From Dendrocalamus latiflorus (Eukaryota > Streptophyta > Magnoliopsida > Poales > Poaceae): a stretch of DNA of 64,000 nt. Positions 49,307-61,163 of this stretch are shown piece after piece; the stretch's first letter is position 1; each line of letters begins with the position of its first letter. Under the pieces are notes generated by a model that was given only the letters and a program-made list of their open reading frames with translations, made no database searches and was not told the DNA's origin. The position numbers and the translations under genes are program-made. Location of the stretch: NCBI GenBank assembly GCA_017311315.1, contig CM029609.1:37446744-37510743 (forward strand), written 5' to 3'.

Positions 49307-50531
49307 ACCGAAAGCAGGGGCGGAGGCAGGAATTGGATATAGAAGGGGCAACATAGACAACAAGTAGAGTAGAACCAATGAACCATGCCGGATTTACCGA
49401 TCCAATAGTCACATCTCAAAGTAATATGTTTCGCAAATTACAATGCAAAGAAAATTACATCTCTATTAACTTAAACTTAACTCTAGACTACCAGCAAGAT
49501 CATAGGCCTTAATAATATCATCATTACTAATCTTTGCGGCAATTCTAAGATTTGAACACGTTTACCAGGGTCTCTCTCAAATCTAGTAGCTACAATTGGT
49601 TGATGCTCGGTAGCCTCGGCTTCTAATGGTGCAGCAGCAACACTACTCTGATTATTAGGATTTTCCGCATCATGTTCATTAGGAGTTTCTCACTAACAAA
49701 AATCAGCTCATCAAGATATCTCTTCTGCTGTAGATTAGCCTGAATAGCATCATCTTTCCTCGTCACGTTTCTGAGGCCCCTAATCCTCAAACTCCCATGA
49801 AGCTGGTTCATATGCTTTAATTCCCTGATACCCCGCCCAGGCACCTTTGCAATATCGTATTCTTGCGGATGAATCAGCCTCCCCATTTTTGGAATATTTT
49901 ACAATACCTGGTTATTTTCTGCTTCAAATCTTCGCAAGTTGAATAGCTTATTAATGTCTGCAGTTATGCCATGAAACCAGATTTTTGACGCATGTATAAC
50001 CTGCATACTGTAAAGAGACCAAAATGACTCAGTATCTTTATTCTGCAAGTTCTAGCATTTTGATACCTAGATATCGGAGAAGCTTTAAGTTGTTAATGCT
50101 ATCACGTAGGTCAGTTAACTTGCAGTTTGTGAAGCTCAGCACACGGATGAGAGTGAGCTTACTGAACCAACAATCAATTAGGAGTGCTGGTTTTGGGGTC
50201 CAATTCATATGATTGTCCGCAACTTCTTGCGCCTGCGTAACAATATCAAGCTGCTAGCACCGAGCCTATCATCACGGGGGAATACAGATAAATGGCAAAC
50301 ATTTTAACATTTAATAGGTGACTTCTAACCTTCATCACGAAGAATTCCTCCTTGGAAACTTGTCGTGCTACATCATGGATCAAATCAGGTATCACATATT
50401 GTTGAGGCACACTGGAGCTTTTTAAGGAAATGACTGCTAATCAATTCTTCAGAGCACCCGTGCACCACATCAGAAAGGTTGGGGGGTGCCAGGCCTCCCT
50501 TAGCCCCCCTCTCTCCGCCACTGACCGAAAG
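49307..50531. mobile_element. hAT element carrying an NBS-LRR fragment
   Basis: The element is 49315-50523 (1209 bp), flanked by a perfect 8-bp duplication ACCGAAAG (49307-49314 and 50524-50531). Ends are CAGGGGCGGAGGCAGG on the left and, reverse-complemented, CAGTGGCGGAGAGAGG on the right. It has no transposase. Its interior is a minus-strand piece of a disease-resistance gene, so this is the second gene-carrying hAT in the window, with different terminal repeats from the one at 32212. Confidence 0.9.
49640..50400 (-). pseudogene. NBS-LRR resistance gene fragment
   Basis: Reading 5' to 3' on the minus strand: near 50395-50330 VIPDLIHDVARQVSKEEFFV, the MHD-like region that ends the NB-ARC domain; then LRR-like sequence (about 50210-50060) containing LIRVLSFTNCKLTDLRDSIN; then 49886-49700 with IHPQEYDIAKVPG, HMNQLHGSLRIRGLRNV and LQQKRYLDELIF, typical of the first LRRs of monocot CC-NB-LRR proteins. 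Frames shift between segments and stops occur, so it is not functional. Intracellular immune receptors of this class recognise pathogen effectors; here only a relic is present. Confidence 0.75.
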
Positions 50532-50885
50532 CAGCAGTGTTTCAACGGAACACGCTCACTAAAGCTCTGGACGACATGCGTTCCGAGCAGAGCAATGGAG
50601 GAAAAGGATGAGCAAGGGTTAAAGGGAGACGGTGTGGTGAGGCAAAGAAGGTGACGTGGTGGGAAAGAGCTTTTATAACGAGACGACAATGTTCTTCACT
50701 TCGAGTCCTCATGGTCGAGCTCGTTTTTTCGTGGAAACGGTGTGCTGGGCAGCGTTTCTCTCTCTCTCTCTCTCTCTGACGGCTACAGAGCAGAGAGGAA
50801 ACGTGTCGTAGCTTCAGGTAGGGCGCTCGGGGTCGTCAGCGGTGTCGGCTTTTACAGGCGCACGTGCGGGCACTATAGCGCTATA
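50532..50885. other. Unassigned spacer with (TC)n run
   Basis: Contains a (TC)n microsatellite at about 50756-50778. Short frames here have no recognised family. Confidence 0.4.
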
Positions 50886-51101
50886 GGGGCTGTTTGGTTG
50901 CCTGCATGTGCTCATGCAGCTGCATGAGTGTAGCCAGGCTGAGGAGGGAAGCTCCTCAGCCACGTTTCTCCTCAGCCTGGCTCCAGTTGATTTTTTGCAT
51001 CCACTCGTGCAGGCTCTCTCCTCCATGCAGGCAACCAAACACCATCTCCCTGCATGCGCAGGTGCGAGCCACCCATATGCAGGCAACCAAACAGCCCCAT
51101 A
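50883..51101. mobile_element. PIF/Harbinger-like MITE (213 bp)
   Basis: Element 50886-51098 with terminal inverted repeats GGGGCTGTTTGGTTGCCTGC and its near-exact reverse complement, flanked by ATA on both sides. The interior is palindromic (cagctgcatg; ggctgaggag with ctcctcagcc). GG..CTGTTTGG ends and a 3-bp duplication fit Tourist-type MITEs, although the usual target is TWA. Confidence 0.8.
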
Positions 51102-51144
51102 GTCGCTCAAGTTGGCACCAATGCAGGGCGACGCAAGGTGGAAG

Positions 51145-51611
51145 GAGAGATGTAGGTGTGGAAACGGATTGGATACGGTTGAATAGTCTTAAATATGAAT
51201 ACGAATCCATATTTTTAAAATGAATACAAATACGAATTCAAATATTCTCAAGTACGGATAGGAATATTCTCGAATACGAATATGGATATTTTCGAATACG
51301 GATTTTCTCGGATACGAATATCGGATAAAACAGATTTCTAGCGGTTTTGCCGATTTTTCACCGGTTACTGGTTTTAAACCGTCTAAATTCGAATTTTGAA
51401 TCACAAAATTTGTACGGATTTTTCATAGGTTCTAGAAACGGATCGAATACGAATGCGAATACAAATATTCTCATATACGGATACGAATATTCACGAATAC
51501 GAATATGAACATTTTCGAATACGGATTTTTCTTACCGCATTCACGTTTTCTCGAATACGAATATCGGATAAAATGAATTATTTGTTACCGTTTTTCACCC
51601 CTAGAGAGCTG
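51145..51611. mobile_element. hAT-type MITE with internal gaatacgaatat repeats
   Basis: Element 51153-51603, ends TAGGTGTGGAAACGG and, reverse-complemented, TAGGGGTGAAAAACGG. Flanking 8-bp duplications GAGAGATG and GAGAGCTG differ at one position. The interior consists of diverged repeats of gaatacgaatat and ttctcgaatacg. Confidence 0.8.
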
Positions 51612-51960
51612 TAGCACATGGTCTCGGTTCGTTAGCAAGAGGAGAGAGGCGCTGGGTAGAGAAGGCGGCTCGGGAGGGCTTGGCAACAGGCCGTCTAATG
51701 GCACAGAACAGTCACACGCTAGGCGAGGGCTGGTGGATTCGGCCTGCGAAGGATTTCGAATTTTAAAACATTCTCCAAATTGATTTAATTCCAGAAATCA
51801 AGTTTCGGCTTGGAAAAGTAGCGAGCAAATTTTAAAAATTCTAGAAATTTTTGGGGATGCACTTTGGATTATGGAGAACTTAAATAAAAATATTTACAGG
51901 TTTTAAAAATGATCAAAATATTTTAGAAAATTATTTTTTAGGCTACTAAAAATAGGAATA
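51612..51960. other. Unassigned AT-rich spacer
   Basis: Nothing recognised. Confidence 0.4.
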
Positions 51961-52199
51961 TGACCTATTCTTTTTTAGCATCTAAAAGCTTATTTTTAAC
52001 TTTTCTACAGTAACTACCTTCAAATGGAGTGTCTTTTCAAGGCAGGATCTGTAAGTTGATTGTAGTACACACTGTAGCGATTTTATTTATATCGGTTAAA
52101 ACCGCACGCGAGTTTTTGCTATTTCGTGTTCTCTCCCACGAACAGCCCAAAAGCCTTAGCCGCAGCCAAAAGCCATAAACTAAAGCAAAAAAAGCCCTA
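51961..52199. mobile_element. Harbinger/Tourist-like MITE, second copy
   Basis: Same family as 171-413: ends around attcttttttagc and gcaaaaaaagccct, with the shared interior gattgtagtacacactgta and aaaccgcacg. Boundaries are approximate. Confidence 0.65.
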
Positions 52200-52684
52200 A
52201 AACCTTTTATAAATTCCCAATTTTTTTTGAAAATTCACCAAAAATGCAGGAATGTGATTTTATTATTATTTAAGTTAGTTTTGAAATTTTGGGATGTTGC
52301 ATTCTTGAAGTCGGCTTGTCTCAACCCCCGTCTCTAAACAAGCCTACACTAACACTGTTACTTCCACTTGCATTTTCTTTTGCAAAGTGATGCAGTTGGT
52401 ATCAAGTCGCCGTACCAGTTGGACTAACACCGGTTTGTAAAGTATGTGTATAGTAATCGGTATATATGTTCACTTATTTGAAAAGACGGGTATATTACTC
52501 ATTCATGTATTACTGGCACAGCATGCAAACGTACAAGTATATGCCTGTCAAAAAAAACACAAAATATTTGTGAACAAAAAGAAGTATAAAGTTTCAATGA
52601 ATCGGTGTAAAACAGTAGCAGGCCAGCGCCCCATCCTTTCATGTCACGGTCGTATAAGAAGCGATCATCAAAATGCTCGAGCGA
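52200..52684. other. 3' flank of the intact XTH
   Basis: The 3' untranslated region and terminator of the minus-strand XTH should lie in the right part of this AT-rich stretch. I see no other gene. A polyadenylation site cannot be placed with confidence. Confidence 0.4.
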
Positions 52685-54040
52685 TCAGTACTGCGGCAGG
52701 CTGCACTCGACGGGCACCGTGCTGTTGTACCGCTTGTGGTAGACGCAGTAATCGTAGATCCTGTACTTGTCCTGCACCCACCGCATCTTCCGCAGCTGCT
52801 CGTCGCTGAGCCCGCACGGCGGCGCGTACCCGCCGGCACCGCCGTACGACGCCGCTGCGCAGCCAGAGCCGCAGCCCCCGCCGTTGTAGCAGTCGCAGAC
52901 GTCGAGGTGGATGTCGCGGTAGTTGGCGACGAACGGTGCCTTGGACCAGTCGGTCTTGACGCGGCCGCCCTGCGTGGCCCAGTCCTCGGCCGCCCAGATG
53001 CTAGAGTAGCCGTACATCGGCCGGCTCGTCGGGTACGCCACGCCGTGGCTCCTCTCGTAGTTGCGGAACACCCTGATCGGGATGTCATCCACGTACCATC
53101 TGCGTTAATCGACCCATCATTTTCCGTCATAATCACATCATTTTCCACTGTGAAAGTTGAGTTTCATGTAGTATTTTGGAGGAAAGACGATCAATCCTAC
53201 TCATAGTACAATTAGAAGAATTTGTTGGAAGGCTTACACGATCATGCAGGGGCTCCAGAAGATGGTGTAGTTGTGGAGGCCGGTGGTGGGGTCGAACCAC
53301 GGCCTGAACTGCATCTCCTTGTTGCCGACGCCGTTGGCGTAGACGTTGGTGTGGAAGGTGTAGGGCTGCCCGGTCTCGTTCCCCAGAAACTCGAAGTCGA
53401 TCTCGTCATGATTGTCTCCTACCGACGACGTCTGAATGCACATATGCAGCGAATGTTAAAAAAGTTTAATTTGACTAACTAATGCTGGTTAATGCTAGTA
53501 CTTGATAAAGAAACTAGATTACTATATATTCGGATTGAGAGTACGAACGTAGTATGTGGTGACGGTGCCGGCCGAGTTGCCCGGGACGAGCTGGATGAGA
53601 GTGGACACGCTCCCGTAGATGAACTGCTTCTTTGTCCGCAGCATGCAGCCTGCAGGCACGCAGGTACCACGGTACCAGACAGACGCACACATGAGAATCA
53701 CCGCACAACTAATATATATGCTCATACTTGCATCCATCAAGATGGACATGCATGTATGCAACTTAAGAAATGAGTTGATATGAACGTATATCTTCGTGTG
53801 AATTCAGCTCGAAAATGAAGGACCAAATCACTGGAAATTAAAGAACGCAGGGCGCTCTGATTCAGTAGTACCTGACGAGTTGCTGACAAGGGAGAGCGAG
53901 AGGCCGTTGCCGTCGTCGGTGAACTTAGCGTTCTGGGGCTCCCACGGAATATCGCACTCGTCCCGGAAGTTGGCGCCGACGAGGCCGACCGCCACCGCGG
54001 CGAGCACCGCAGCCAGGAGGAGAGCCCTCGAGCTCTCCAT
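52685..54040 (-). CDS. XTH: Xyloglucan endotransglucosylase/hydrolase, intact
   Basis: A secreted GH16 enzyme that cuts and rejoins xyloglucan in the cell wall. Exons by position: 53872-54040, 53549-53649, 53238-53431, 52685-53099; all junctions are GT-AG and total 879 bp, i.e. 292 residues, the usual XTH length. Residues 1-23 form a signal peptide (MESSRALLLAAVLAAVAVGL then VGA). The catalytic motif HDEIDFEFLG is at 98-107, with nucleophile E100 and acid/base E104, and the conserved N-glycosylation site NET is at 108. The XET C-terminal region has Cys223, 225, 231, 235, 250, 273 and 287 and ends ECSLPQY. A Gly/Ala-rich stretch (228-245) makes it less standard. Start: ATG at 54040 is the first in frame after a TATA box. 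The tandem copy to the left is a pseudogene. Whether it acts mainly as transglucosylase or on other glucans cannot be told. Confidence 0.95.
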
Positions 54041-54146
54041 CTTCTTCGTTTTGAACGAAAGCTCTTCTTCTTGCTATATATGAGAAAAATTCTCTGATTC
54101 TGAGAAGTGCCAAAGACCTGATGAAAAATGCCGAGGGAGACAGGGA

Positions 54147-54154
54147 CTTATATA
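54147..54154 (-). promoter_or_regulatory. Probable TATA box of the intact XTH
   Basis: On the minus strand TATATAAG, about 107 bp upstream of the ATG. This predicts a transcript start near 54117 and a leader of about 75 bp. Confidence 0.6.
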
Positions 54155-54387
54155 CTACATGATCGAAACTCTGCATATGTGCTGATTGTTTCTAGTCAAA
54201 AGGAAGTTGTTGGTACGCATGTAGGGCAGGCCAGTATGATAATATTCTCCAGCTTGTCTGATCTTGCTTGATTTGGAACGCATCTTTATATTCTCTGGTT
54301 TTGACATGGTTAGTGCTCTGCACAACGTTGTTCCGTCTGCTGGCAAAGGAAGAGACAAGTGCTAGCTTGCTTGCTTGTTTTTTTTTG

Positions 54388-54605
54388 TTTTAGCTTTTGG
54401 CTACGTCGTATAGATTTTGGGTTATTTATGAGAGAAAGTATGGAGTAACAGAAACTCACATACGGTTTTGACCGATATAAATGAAATCGCTATGGTATAT
54501 ACTACAATCAACTTGTAGACCTCGTCTTGAAAAGATAATTCGTTTAAAAATTAGTTACTGTTGAAAAGCTAAAAAGCAGTTTTTAAAAGCCGAAAAGAAT
54601 AGCCC
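54388..54605. mobile_element. Harbinger/Tourist-like MITE, third copy (inverted), in the XTH upstream region
   Basis: In reverse orientation this matches the MITEs at 171-413 and 51961-52199 (cgaaaagaatagccc end; shared tatactacaatcaacttgta and aaaaagcagtttttaaaagc). It lies about 350 bp upstream of the XTH start, so it may have altered the promoter. Confidence 0.65.
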
Positions 54606-56879
54606 GCCCATTTGGCTCTTTGCCCATTGACAGGATGGATTGGGATTGATCGATCGATTAATTGGCCTTCTGTCAGATCCCTGGCGGGTTCAAAGGAGAC
54701 ATACAAACCTCATATTATTATCGGGCTGGACGTTATTTTTAGTAGAATATGTATATGGTAAGGAGCATTTGCCCTCATTGGCGTCATGCATGCTTATAAA
54801 GATTCATTGTTCACTGCCGATCACTTGACTACCGGCCGGTAGTACGGAGAAAATAAAGAATCTATGAATATCCTATTATCTTTCTCTACTGCTTACCAAT
54901 GGGTCCAGATTATAATAATATAGCTTTATTAAAGCTGTGACACCATCAAAAAAATAAGTTATGGAGATATCACGAAAATCCACTGTATGAGTTTGTGTAG
55001 TATTACACACGGTAGCTGGGGGGGGGGGGAGTAAAAAAATTATCTTTTCACTTCAATAGATGTAGAGAGCTAAAAAGATCAATGCTTAATCAAACACAGC
55101 AGAAAAAACATCTCACTACAACCAACCCAACCAAAAACTTCTTAAGGCCGGTATGACCGTCATATGAACTGCGGTTCAACTGGAGGTTGGTCTGACCGCT
55201 ACGGTCATAGAGGTCTAACCGCTACCCTGAGTCTAGACCAAGAACAGTATCATTGTGAACACAAAAATCCACTTAATTTTTTATTTGATTGTTCAAATGA
55301 TGTGAAACTTGAAGAAAGCCTTCTCTAGGATATCATGAATCTATTCCAATCGATGATCACAAAGGCTACTAGGGAGAGGAGGTCCAAAACCCGGCAAAGA
55401 ATGAAAAGCTTGATCTAAATGTTCTTGTGGGTATCCACTGACCAAGATAGGCTTAGATGGATTCTAAGACATCCTAGCAACCTTTCCTAAGGCACAAATC
55501 ACAACACAACTCCATGGACTAAGAAAATTACAAAGACATCTAAAAAAACCAAAGAAGACAAGCAAGAACACATGAGAGACTTCAAGAATGAGTTAGAGCT
55601 TTGATTATCAAGAGTAGATGTATGTTTACAACCTCTCCACTTAGGAGGACAAAGCCCTAAGGGCCGCCACCAAGTGTTCCTCTCAAAAGTTCTCTCACAA
55701 GTTTTGCTCAAGATTCATCAAATGAAAGAGCTAACCCTAACTATCTCACACACAAGTCCTTTATAATGGAGGGGCTACCACAAACCCTAACCCTAGCCAG
55801 GTTACAAAGTGAACTCCATCTACACTCGTGGAACTCGTTAACCTATAACCCACATGAGTTTTTCACTTAACCCATTCATGCACGCTTCTCAAAGTGTCAT
55901 CTTCGCACCCGGCTCCAATAGCCTAATCCAACACGCCTTGTTCTCCTCGGAGACTCCGTGGCCTAATTCCACTTAGGCCATCACCGTGGTTTTGCAAACT
56001 GCTCAACCTTTTTGGTTTAGAGCAAAAAACCATTTTGCCCCTCAACTGAAGCTTCACGATTTCTTCACCTCAGAGCATTGCATGCTCCACCTTCACTTTC
56101 ATGTGGCCCCAATGACTCACCGCAAGACTCTCACGCATCTGGATCTCACCAAATCGTCATCACTTGCAAATGGGTCCAAGTCATCTCGGGGTGCTACATG
56201 TCCTCTTCAGTTGCCACCTTGTGCCGTCCAAGGCTCCTTGTCCATCTTGCGCCTAGGTTGAGTTCAACCTTCTCACCCACCCTCCATGACTATTATGGAC
56301 CTTAACTTACCTAGCCAAGTCCTGATCCACCTTATCATTGACCAAAATTGACTCCAAGACCACATGCATACAAACAGATCAAGCAAACCATTTGCAGGCA
56401 CAAATTCATTCCAACTTGACCCATGTTAGTTGTAAATGCACTATGCAACACATATGACTTCAATTCAAAGCCCTAGAACAATTGCCAACTCCAACACTGG
56501 TATCAACACAGTTAAGCAAAAAAAGCTTGTATGACTACCATATTATCCCTGGTACGAATACATCAAATCCATCCTAGAATACTCTTGGCAACACGGGAGT
56601 GGTCTGACCGTTTGCCCCAAGCTAGTCAGACCGCCCGGTCAGACCACCATACAAAATCTGATTTGACCAGACTAAGACTTTATTCAAACCTCATAATGCA
56701 ACCTCTTTGGCACTATTGCCTACTTGAGGTCCGTCACACCACCAAGGTTCGGTATGACCACTCCCCATGAGTAGGTTAGACCACACGTAACCACTTTAGC
56801 TCAAACCCAAAACACTCTCTCTGGAAAAATAACTACTGCCTTCTAGGTACCGGTCTTACCTCATGCCTGTCTAACCACA
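54606..56879. other. Non-coding repeat debris, probably old LTR-retrotransposon sequence
   Basis: No gene is supported. Motifs of the ggtctgaccg type recur near 55180-55240 and, in part inverted, near 56590-56780, as in LTR regions of some grass elements. A G11 homopolymer lies near 55019-55030. No boundaries, primer site or coding domain could be identified. Confidence 0.4.
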
Positions 56880-58288
56880 TGTCAGGACTTCAATGTGCAA
56901 ATCTGGACTCTGTGTATATACTGAACTAGTCCCACATCGCGCTAGTGCATACAATGACAACATAGATGAAATATCATCCATACACATAATAACTATGAAA
57001 GTAGCAAATATTATTGAAGAACTAAATTGGGACCTTATGGCCAGAGTTTACATTTATTGGCCTTGCATGGCTTGACTAATGAAATAACTATAGTGAAAAA
57101 AACAAATATAACTTCAAATGTTGCCCATCCATATACCCACAAATAATCGACTAGGGTAGTGTAAGCTAATTTCTGCGATCTTCAAGGTACTCCTCAGGAA
57201 GCAGCTCATCAGTGGTGATATAATCTTGATCTCTAGCAACTGAGCTTCATTGTATATGACAAGGATGGATATATAGAGTACTTAGCAAATTGTGTATGCA
57301 AATGCAATTATATAAATGCAGGCTTATACTAAAGGATGGTTGATAAGGTTTATTTTGCATAAAGTACTAACTTGCATTGAAATACAATAAATAAATTGAA
57401 AAGCTAACTAACTATAAGTAAATGATAGATAAAATAAATAAACTAGCGAGGCATCACCCTACGCCCATTTAAAGATTCGATGCAGCCACTTGTACCAACC
57501 AGTCTAATCATATTTTCCAAACTCCTCAACCAAGGTTGTTTTTCAAAATCTAACCCTTGTGTGAAATCTTTGAGCATTTCCCATGACTAGGGGCATAGCT
57601 ATTCAAATAGTTTGCTAACACTCTACAGAGTTTGTACAACTTTATCTACATGATATGATCAACTTGTACTGTTCATTCAAATGCTTCCTTAGGCGTGTGA
57701 CTAAGAAGATCATAACAAAACCTTTACAATACTTTACTTTAACACTAGCCTGATGGTGGAACTCAACCTTCAACATGGCTAAAACTAGCGGCTGTCCACC
57801 CCAAACTAAGCCCGATCATAGAACTAAACCTGAACCATGGCTAATCTACTATGTGTCCATCCATCCCCGAACTCAGCTCAACCGTGCTAGAGCTGGAACT
57901 CATTAAATTATTCAGCTGGGTCTGTCCCATACTAGATATATGGTTATACAATAAGGGTCAGTTCAATAGTGCACAATGTTCGGTCCTTAGTCAACCTAGG
58001 CAAGACTCCCATTGATTCAATGCTCAACATGTCAATGTTCCACTCGCCTGAGTCTAAAACTAATTTTGTTATCCAACAACATATGACATCCACATGCCGT
58101 GGCTCTACATATTTTAACAATAGTGGCAACTACCTCCCGTTTATCTTAAATAGTTCCATAATTCATTAATCAAGATTAATAAGTGCCTCCAGAAAGTGAT
58201 TCCATAATATACCTAAGCATGGCTTAGCAATGTGCCACTCCAACCCATGTTGGATACCTTAATGTTCCAACTAACCTAGGTTAACAAT
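56880..58288 (-). mobile_element. Gypsy-type LTR, partial, interrupted by the next element
   Basis: Starts TGTCAGGACTTCAATGTGC and follows, block by block, the first 1.3-1.4 kb of the LTR at 58289-61163: the cgctagtgca..acaatga block, the aatcgactaggg block near 57148, the agctattcaaatagtttg block near 57597, and the aagcatggct block near 58210. It then stops where the next LTR begins. Its remainder would be expected on the far side of that element, beyond the window. Confidence 0.7.
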
Positions 58289-61163
58289 TGTCGAGACCCG
58301 AATATGCAAATCCGGACTCTCCTGTGTATTCAACACTAGTCCAGGATCACGCTAGTGCGCACAGTATAAACAAAGATGAAATATCAAACATATCACGATT
58401 CACTATGAAAAGACTCAAATATTATTAATAATTATCAGAGTACGACCTTATGGCTAAGCTTACAATTAATAGCCTAAAGGCTTAAGAAACTTGCAGCGGA
58501 AAAACAGAAATAAGCATGGTAGCCACTCGACATGCCCACAGGCAATCGACTAGGGAGCGAAGTCCTAATCCGTGAAGTCATCGAAGTAATCTCCTTCTGG
58601 TACCACTTGCTAATTTGGACCTTCTTCCTCAACTGAGCAAATATGGATGAAACCATGAGTACAGAGAGTACTTAGCAAGTCGTTTGTAACAAAAATGCAA
58701 TATAATATGCAAGGCTTATCAATGGATGGTCGACAGGTTAATTTGCAGAAAGCAACAATTTAAAGCAACTACAATAAATAGATTGAAAATCAAACCGTGG
58801 TAATGATAATAAATAGGTAACCAAAGGAATTGAAACCAACCATGAGTGAACTGACCATTCACCCCAATAACTCACCCGTGAACCAAGATTCATGTAATGA
58901 ACCACCAGTGAACTAACCATTCACTTTCTAACTTAACCCAACCAGATTTTTATGAAAACTCTACCCCTCTGTGAAATCACCGAGCATTGTCCATAACCAA
59001 GGACACGGCTATTCGAATAGTTTGACACTATGCAAAGGTTGCACAACTGTACCCATACGATGTGATAATCCTCATGTTAAATAAAATCACAACAAGGCTT
59101 TTACAATGCTCCATCTTAACCTGATCTCGCTCGCTAAGGTTTCACCGTCAAGTAGCTTGACCACCTAGTCGATAATTGCCCCCCTTGCACCATAATAACA
59201 TCAGTAGCGAAACCAAAGTTGAGACTTCACAAATTATTATGCCAGGTCTATCCATACTAGACATATAGTTTGCGCGGTAAGGCTTACAACAATGGCGCAT
59301 AAAGTTAAGTCTTTAGATGTACCAAAACGAAACATCCACATCCCTTGTGCAATTTGCACCCTCTTTACTGCATGATCATTTGCCCGAGTGAAAACCATTT
59401 TGTATAATCAGTACCAATGACACTACCCATGTCATGGCAATCAAATTTTATAGATGTGGCTGACCACCACGTTCCAGTATATCATTAAGTCAAAATTAAT
59501 TAATTGATCACATGTGATGATAGACCCAACGTACTACAAGCATGGCTAAGCAATTCTAAACGTACAACCAATGTGACAACTAGTAATGCATCACTAAATA
59601 ATTTCCCATCCCATGGTGACAATGGAATCATCGCCTTCAAATTATTAAGGAGGAATTAATCAAATAGGTCATTAACTACCAATACAATGGTTTGTAATAA
59701 AACAACGATGCATGATAACTTAAAACAAAATAAATAAGTAATAGTTTTGAAAACTAGGTTCAACATGATCAAAAATCACGACTTGCCTTGGCCTTGCTCA
59801 GTTAATGGCTCTTGATCTTCGAATCCTACTTCAGCTCCTTCGAACGCGTGATCTAACGAGAGAGAAAATAAAACCAAATACAAAAAATTAAATAAAATTC
59901 AAATGAACTTCAAAAACTTCAAAACCAGAACCAAAAGATAGAGCTCAATTTTAGATAAATGTAGGAAAAATAATTGGGTCAATCAGAGTTCGGACGAAGG
60001 AGACTCTTAGAAAATCTAATCTAAAGAAAAATGTTGAAAATCAGAAAAGTTACTGTGCTGTAAACCCGGTGCATAGAATAGCTGGTCTACGGTGGACTCA
60101 GCTCATGGAACAGTGCGTGGCTGACTGGGCTTGCTGATGCGGCTGCTGACTTGGCATCCACGTGGCTGCTGATTGGGCTCGACTGGCTCACGGGTCTACG
60201 GCACAGGGCGACCGACAGCTGGGACGCACACGGCAATGGCATGGTGCACGGCGGACAGGGTTCACGGGAAGGCAAAGGATCACGCGACGCGGGGTGCAGC
60301 TAGCAGTGAGCGGCGTGAGGCATCAGTTGCACGCAGACCGAGGTGATACGGAGCGGGCGAGCGCGCGGTGTGAGGCGACGGCCGGGATGGCCAGCGATAG
60401 TGCAGCGGCGGGGTTCGGCGGTGAGGCTGGACGGCGGCGAAGGCGGCGACTCACCGGCAAGAGCGGACGGCGGCGACGACGAACTTCGGCGACGGCGCAC
60501 TCGAGCGATCTCGGTGAACTCGGCGAGGACAGCGCAGACGAGTGGCTGATGGGATGCAAAAACTGAGGGGTGGGCATGGCCTTAAATACCCGGACCTCGA
60601 GGAGTCCACGGTGGGCACGAACGCCGAGTCCGGGAAGGATACGCGTGGAAGGCGGCCGCGGAGTCCTGTTCGAAGATAGAGACGGTGGCGACAAGAAGAT
60701 GAACAGTGCCTAGGCGCAGGATGAAGGACACGTGGCTTGATGAGGATCGGACGACGTCGGAAGGTAGCGGTGCGGACGGCTCGAATGTGGGCGGGCGAGT
60801 AGTGGATGGTCGACACGTGGCTTGGCGAGCAGGTGGGTTGGATGAACAGTAGTGGGCTCGGCCCAAAACTGTTCAAAGATTTTTGAAGACTTTTCTATTT
60901 TTACAAATTCAACCAAATTCATTTGAGCTCTAGCATATACCAAATAAATCTAGAAAAAATCCAAGAAAAATCCAAAAAAATCCTTGAGACACAAGGAACC
61001 GAAATAAAATATTATTAGCAAATGTTAATATTTAATTTAATCATATTAAATCCTTTTAATTAATAAAAATTCTAATTAAGCTTTAATTAATTCCAGAAAA
61101 ATCTAAATGGTGGATTGTATTTTTAAAAGCTTCAAAAAAGACTATGAAAATCAGGATGTTACA
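58289..61163 (-). repeat. 3' LTR of a Ty3/gypsy element (2.9 kb)
   Basis: Plus coordinates start TGTCGAGACCCG and end AGGATGTTACA; on the minus strand it begins TGTAACATCCTG and ends with CGGGTCTCGACA. A purine tract (minus strand aaggggggaggt) abuts it at about 61164-61176, and the pol region follows to the right, so this is the 3' LTR. The other LTR lies beyond the window. GC-rich frames at 60.1-60.9 kb are the transcription-start part of the LTR, not genes. Confidence 0.85.

Noticed and set aside
50814..51223. Short frames between 50.8 and 51.2 kb
   Set aside because: Explained by a palindromic Harbinger-like MITE.
52639..53206. 177- and 169-residue frames over the XTH last exon
   Set aside because: Frame shadows of the high-GC XTH exon 4.
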